From: Parvibaculum sp964560165
Lineage (GTDB): Bacteria > Pseudomonadota > Alphaproteobacteria > Parvibaculales > Parvibaculaceae
Reading direction: 5' to 3'
Assembly: GCA_964560165.1 (NCBI GenBank)
Contig: CAZLLB010000065.1
Location: forward strand, 1-14,686
DNA length: 14,686 nucleotides
Positions 12,281-14,686 of this stretch are shown piece by piece. How positions within the stretch are numbered: the first letter of the stretch is position 1; each line of letters starts with the position of its first letter. The position numbers and the translations under genes were made by a program. The notes under the pieces were generated by a model. The model saw nothing but the letters and a program-made list of their open reading frames with translations, made no database searches and had not been told where the DNA came from.

Positions 12281-12583
12281 ATGGCCGGACGCTACAGCCT
12301 TTTTGCCGTTTTCCTCGTGGTGGCGCTCGGTGGCTGTGCAAGCCAGCATGCGGATGATCCGCTTTACGCTACAGGCTACACGGATGGCTGTGGATCAGGG
12401 ACGGCCTATGTGGCGGGGAAGCCGGAGACTTTGCGAAGAGATTCAGAGGGTTGGGCCAAAAGCAAGGCTTACCGCGCGGGCTGGAAGAAGGGCTTCAACG
12501 CCTGCCGCGTGACATCCGGTGGCCAGTCCAGCACGTTGCCTGATGACTCATATGGCCGCAGAAACGGGCCGAGCGGCTACTGA
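12281..12583 (+). CDS. Small lipoprotein with a duplicated YxxG-motif, 100 aa
   Basis: The N-terminus MAGRYSLFAVFLVVALGGC is a lipoprotein signal peptide with the acylated Cys at residue 19. The mature part is 82 residues with two related motifs: YATGYTDGC (about 29-37) and YRAGWKKGF (about 64-72), both of the form Y-x2-G-aromatic-x2-G followed by Cys or Phe, with a second Cys soon after (NAC). The C-terminus is Ser/Gly-rich. AGGGAG lies about 10 bases before ATG 12281. Function is unknown; the localisation to the inner face of the outer membrane or periplasm is inferred. The next gene begins 13 bases after its stop on the same strand, so the two probably form an operon. Confidence 0.82.
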   Translation: MAGRYSLFAVFLVVALGGCASQHADDPLYATGYTDGCGSGTAYVAGKPETLRRDSEGWAKSKAYRAGWKKGFNACRVTSGGQSSTLPDDSYGRRNGPSGY

Positions 12584-12596
12584 AATGGGGCAAAAC

Positions 12597-12875
12597 ATGC
12601 GTGTTGTCGTCGGCTTGATAATTGTTGTCTTAGTCGCCTTAGTTGTCGCGCCAGTCGCCTACTATGGTGTTGTCGACCCTTGCCGGATGCTTGCCAAAAG
12701 CCTCGCCGATGAGGAGTACGGAAAACTCTCCAAAGCCTTCGGCACGGAGCCGGGGGAAACGCCCGAGGCTATCCAGACGCTCAGCCGGATGGGGGTAAGT
12801 CATTATTCGGAAGGCGAATGCGTGATGAGGCTCAAGGACCGCTGGCTCGGCCTCGATAATACCCGCGCCCGCTAA
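12597..12875 (+). CDS. Small membrane-anchored or secreted protein, 92 aa
   Basis: MRVVVGLIIVVLVALVVAPVAYYGVVDPC has one hydrophobic segment (residues about 3-22), serving as a signal anchor or signal peptide. The rest is a short hydrophilic domain with two cysteines, one in VVDPCRML and one in EGECVMRLKDRW, and a charged middle (DEEYGKLSKAFG). ATG 12597 has GGGG at 6 bases; ATG 12585 in the same frame would add four residues and is possible. A longer frame from 12519 overlaps the lipoprotein gene and is unlikely. No family is recognised. It follows the lipoprotein gene and ends one base from the stop of the convergent saccharopine-dehydrogenase-like gene. Confidence 0.75.
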   Translation: MRVVVGLIIVVLVALVVAPVAYYGVVDPCRMLAKSLADEEYGKLSKAFGTEPGETPEAIQTLSRMGVSHYSEGECVMRLKDRWLGLDNTRAR

Positions 12876-12876
12876 A

Positions 12877-13965
12877 TTAAATCACAGCGGCCTGAAGCGC
12901 ATCAGCCGCACGGCTCTCGGAAGGGTCGGCGATCTCGCGCCAGACGACACCCTCCACCTCCTCGACCAGCGCCGCGCCGCCGATTTCGGATGGCCAACGG
13001 TGGCCCGGCTCGATCTTGCCCTCAAGCAAGATACGGGCGATGAGAAGCACCACATCCGCTGTGTACAGATGAGATGCGGGAGTCTCGAGACGAGCGCGGC
13101 GAGTGCTGCCATCGGCGGCGCGCGCCTCACCCCAGACGAGGCCGCGCGATTTTTCGAGTTGACGCGGCGACGGGCCATCGCCACGCCCCGCGATCTTTCG
13201 CTTTAGCGAAGCGAGGCGAAATCCGCGGCGAAACATCCAGCGCCGCAAGCCCGGCTGCGTCGCCGCGCGCGCAAGAGCGGGATGGAACGCCTCAAAGGAT
13301 TCAACGGTGAGGTAGGGACCACGACGAGCGGCGGCGAGACTTTCGCAACGCCACGGCGCGAGGAAGGTTTTTTCGTCGCCGCCACCAAAATCGACATCAA
13401 GGGTGCGCTGTGCCGTCGAGGCTTCGGCGCGGCATGCCTCGACAAGATCATGGGCCTGCGCGCGTGAAAGTGGATTGCGGCCAAGCGCGACGGTAAGGCT
13501 TTGCGCCGTGGGCAACATGGTTGCAAGGCGGGCGGACATGGCATCGGCGGCGGCTATATCAAAATTCGCGCCGGGCACGAGAACGATACCGGCGGCTTTT
13601 GCCTCCGCATCGCGCGCGAGAACGCCGGAAAAATCGCTCCGCGTCGTGCAGAGATCGACATAATGGGTATGCGATGCGAGGCAGGCATCGAGAAGCGCCG
13701 GTGCCGTTTGCGAAAAAAGCGGCGAGCAGTTGACGAGCACCGCCACGTCATCGAGTTGGGTGGCAAGGCGGGTCTTATCGGCCAGACCGAAAATGCGCGG
13801 CTCGGCAAAACCGCCATGCCGCCGGGCAAGCGCATTGGAATGGGACGCGACGCCAGCGATGTCGCGCCCGGCGGCGATATGGGCAAAACCGGACGCCGCC
13901 GCGCGGCGCGAGATCAACGCGCCCGCATAGTCTTCGACGCCGTAGAGAAGTACCCTCGCCTTCAT
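12877..13965 (-). CDS. Saccharopine dehydrogenase-like NAD(P)-binding protein, 362 aa
   Basis: The N-terminus MKARVLLYGVEDYAGALISRRAAASG is a Rossmann nucleotide-binding unit of the saccharopine dehydrogenase/trans-acting enoyl reductase superfamily, where the usual start is Y-G-A-T-G-Y-T-G. Further family landmarks are VAVLVNCSPLFSQTAPALLDACLASHTHYVDLC (about 74-106) and VLVPGANFDIAAADAMS (about 127-143). The glycine motif is G9-V-E-D12-Y-A-G15: the middle Gly is replaced by Asp, which may weaken or change cofactor binding. Length is close to the ~360-400 residues of the family. Substrate is unknown. AAAGGG lies just before ATG 13965. It diverges from the gene at 14054. Confidence 0.88.
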   Translation of the reverse strand: MKARVLLYGVEDYAGALISRRAAASGFAHIAAGRDIAGVASHSNALARRHGGFAEPRIFGLADKTRLATQLDDVAVLVNCSPLFSQTAPALLDACLASHTHYVDLCTTRSDFSGVLARDAEAKAAGIVLVPGANFDIAAADAMSARLATMLPTAQSLTVALGRNPLSRAQAHDLVEACRAEASTAQRTLDVDFGGGDEKTFLAPWRCESLAAARRGPYLTVESFEAFHPALARAATQPGLRRWMFRRGFRLASLKRKIAGRGDGPSPRQLEKSRGLVWGEARAADGSTRRARLETPASHLYTADVVLLIARILLEGKIEPGHRWPSEIGGAALVEEVEGVVWREIADPSESRAADALQAAVI

Positions 13966-14053
13966 CGCCCTTTCGGTCAGCCCAAATCTTTACGCCGGGC
14001 TTCCCGTCCCCCATTTCGATAGTCCATTCTCACGGGCGGGAGGAAAGCCTGCA

Positions 14054-14485
14054 ATGCATCTTTCGATCAGGCTCTTGGTGGTATTTGGCCTCGCCACTTT
14101 TTTAACCTTTACGAGCGGCACGGACGGATATACCTCCGGCCCCCGTATTTCGACGGGGCTCGACCTTTACGACGCGTGCAAGGTGCTGGTCGATTACGGG
14201 CTGACGCACGAGGGACCGACGCCGCGCCGGGGTCTGTATTGCAGGCAATATATCGCGGGCTATTTCGCGACGATCAAATATGTGGACGAGGACGACGGTG
14301 CGAAGGCTGCGCTGGGTGTGCCGTTTTACGCGCCGGACTGCATCGACATCACAGGGCCGCGTTCCTATGAACAACTCGCGGCGAAGGTGGTGCGCAACGG
14401 CGAGTGGCACCCGGAGTTGATGGGGCAGCCCGCTATCAAGTTGGTGCAGCGCGCGTTTGGAGCAGCGCCGCCTTGTGTGAAGTAG
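14054..14485 (+). CDS. Rap1a/Tai-like secreted protein, 143 aa
   Basis: A signal peptide (MHLSIRLLVVFGLATFLTFTSG) is followed by a domain resembling the Rap1a/Tai immunity fold: STGLDLYDACKVLVDYG (about 33-49), then CRQYIAGYFATIKYV (63-77), a PDCIDI segment and a terminal helix with HPELMGQPAIKLVQRAFGAAPPC. Rap1a and Tai proteins neutralise type VI secretion peptidoglycan amidases in the periplasm, but many proteins with this domain have no effector partner and unknown roles. Four cysteines (in DAC, YC, PDC and PPC contexts) could form two disulfides, as in the family. GGAGG lies 10 bases before ATG 14054. The partial gene at 14495 begins 9 bases after its stop. Confidence 0.75.
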   Translation: MHLSIRLLVVFGLATFLTFTSGTDGYTSGPRISTGLDLYDACKVLVDYGLTHEGPTPRRGLYCRQYIAGYFATIKYVDEDDGAKAALGVPFYAPDCIDITGPRSYEQLAAKVVRNGEWHPELMGQPAIKLVQRAFGAAPPCVK

Positions 14486-14494
14486 AGGAAAATC

Positions 14495-14686
14495 ATGAAG
14501 GTCCGAGTTGTACCCATTTACGGCTATGGTTGGTCCCATAAAGAATCCTTTGGCGATGTGCCCTTTCCATTCGAATTGGACATTCGCCAAGCTACCCACG
14601 TGTCAAATTCGCTGACCTTCGATTTAATCGTTGGTAAAATCCGGCGACCACATACGTACGAAGATTTTTGGGCGCTGTTATACGCC
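14495..14686 (+). CDS. Unrecognised gene, 5' part only, cut by window edge
   Basis: An open frame of 64 codons starts at ATG 14495, with AGAGG about 7 bases upstream, and runs off the right edge. The visible part begins MKVRVVPIYGYGWSHKESFG and is rich in aromatic residues and beta-type stretches; no signal peptide is visible and no family is recognised. Codon choice differs from neighbours: only 33 of 64 codons end in G or C, well below the GC-rich third positions of the preceding gene, which may indicate recent acquisition. The 9-base gap to the Rap1a/Tai-like gene suggests co-transcription. It could be another immunity-type protein, but that is a guess from position only. Confidence 0.6.
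   Translation, partial: MKVRVVPIYGYGWSHKESFGDVPFPFELDIRQATHVSNSLTFDLIVGKIRRPHTYEDFWALLYA

Noticed and set aside
13501..14022. 173-residue open frame on plus
   Set aside because: Antisense to the saccharopine-dehydrogenase-like gene and crosses its promoter; basic shadow composition.
1..14686. CRISPR array, tRNA, rRNA or insertion sequence
   Set aside because: No regularly spaced repeats, cloverleaf-like sequences, rRNA segments, transposase frames or terminal inverted repeats were found.

Overview
The window reads as chromosomal DNA of an alphaproteobacterium, most likely of the order Hyphomicrobiales (Rhizobiales). Coding DNA is GC-rich and three genes start with GTG. The gene set is typical of that order: a MucR/Ros regulator, DUF1491, DUF5330, DUF6456, DUF2336, a PAS_5 protein and a stand-alone SufE. 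No rRNA, tRNA, CRISPR array, insertion sequence or prophage structural gene is visible. Families were recognised from remembered motifs, without a database search.

Left part (1-3082): the 5' two thirds of release factor 3 (prfC, minus, running off the edge), a small acidic protein, DUF1491 (minus) and a lipoprotein with a cysteine-rich C-terminus, closed by a perfect 19-bp hairpin terminator. An AT-rich non-coding island with a 15-bp direct repeat follows.

Central part (3372-7789): DUF5330 and sufE on plus; a DnaA-domain-IV-only protein and DUF6456 on minus, overlapping by 4 bases; a divergent XRE/S24-like regulator whose protease dyad is missing; then a minus-strand series mucR - PAS_5 - secreted protein. 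The 144-base divergent region between the DnaA-like gene and the S24-like gene is crowded. It holds a GAAC-N7-GAAC site matching the alphaproteobacterial LexA box, an overlapping dyad, an 11-bp-spaced direct repeat and a one-mismatch DnaA box. Taken together with MucR (an H-NS-like, cell-cycle-linked regulator in this order), this is the best candidate in the window for an under-described regulatory module touching replication initiation or the DNA-damage response.

Right part (8146-14686): a Rieske non-heme iron oxygenase, an HSL-family esterase, a divergent XRE regulator with a Phd-like N-terminus and a long helical tail, a DUF2336 protein, two small cell-envelope proteins, a saccharopine-dehydrogenase-like Rossmann protein with an altered nucleotide-binding motif, a Rap1a/Tai-like secreted protein, and the start of an AT-richer unknown gene.

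Layout: transcription direction alternates so that six convergent pairs have stop codons 0 to 7 bases apart, leaving no room for terminators outside coding DNA, while divergent gaps are 88 to 356 bases. The PAS_5 gene has no ATG, GTG or TTG in its N-terminal region and seems to start at CTG behind a perfect AGGAGG.
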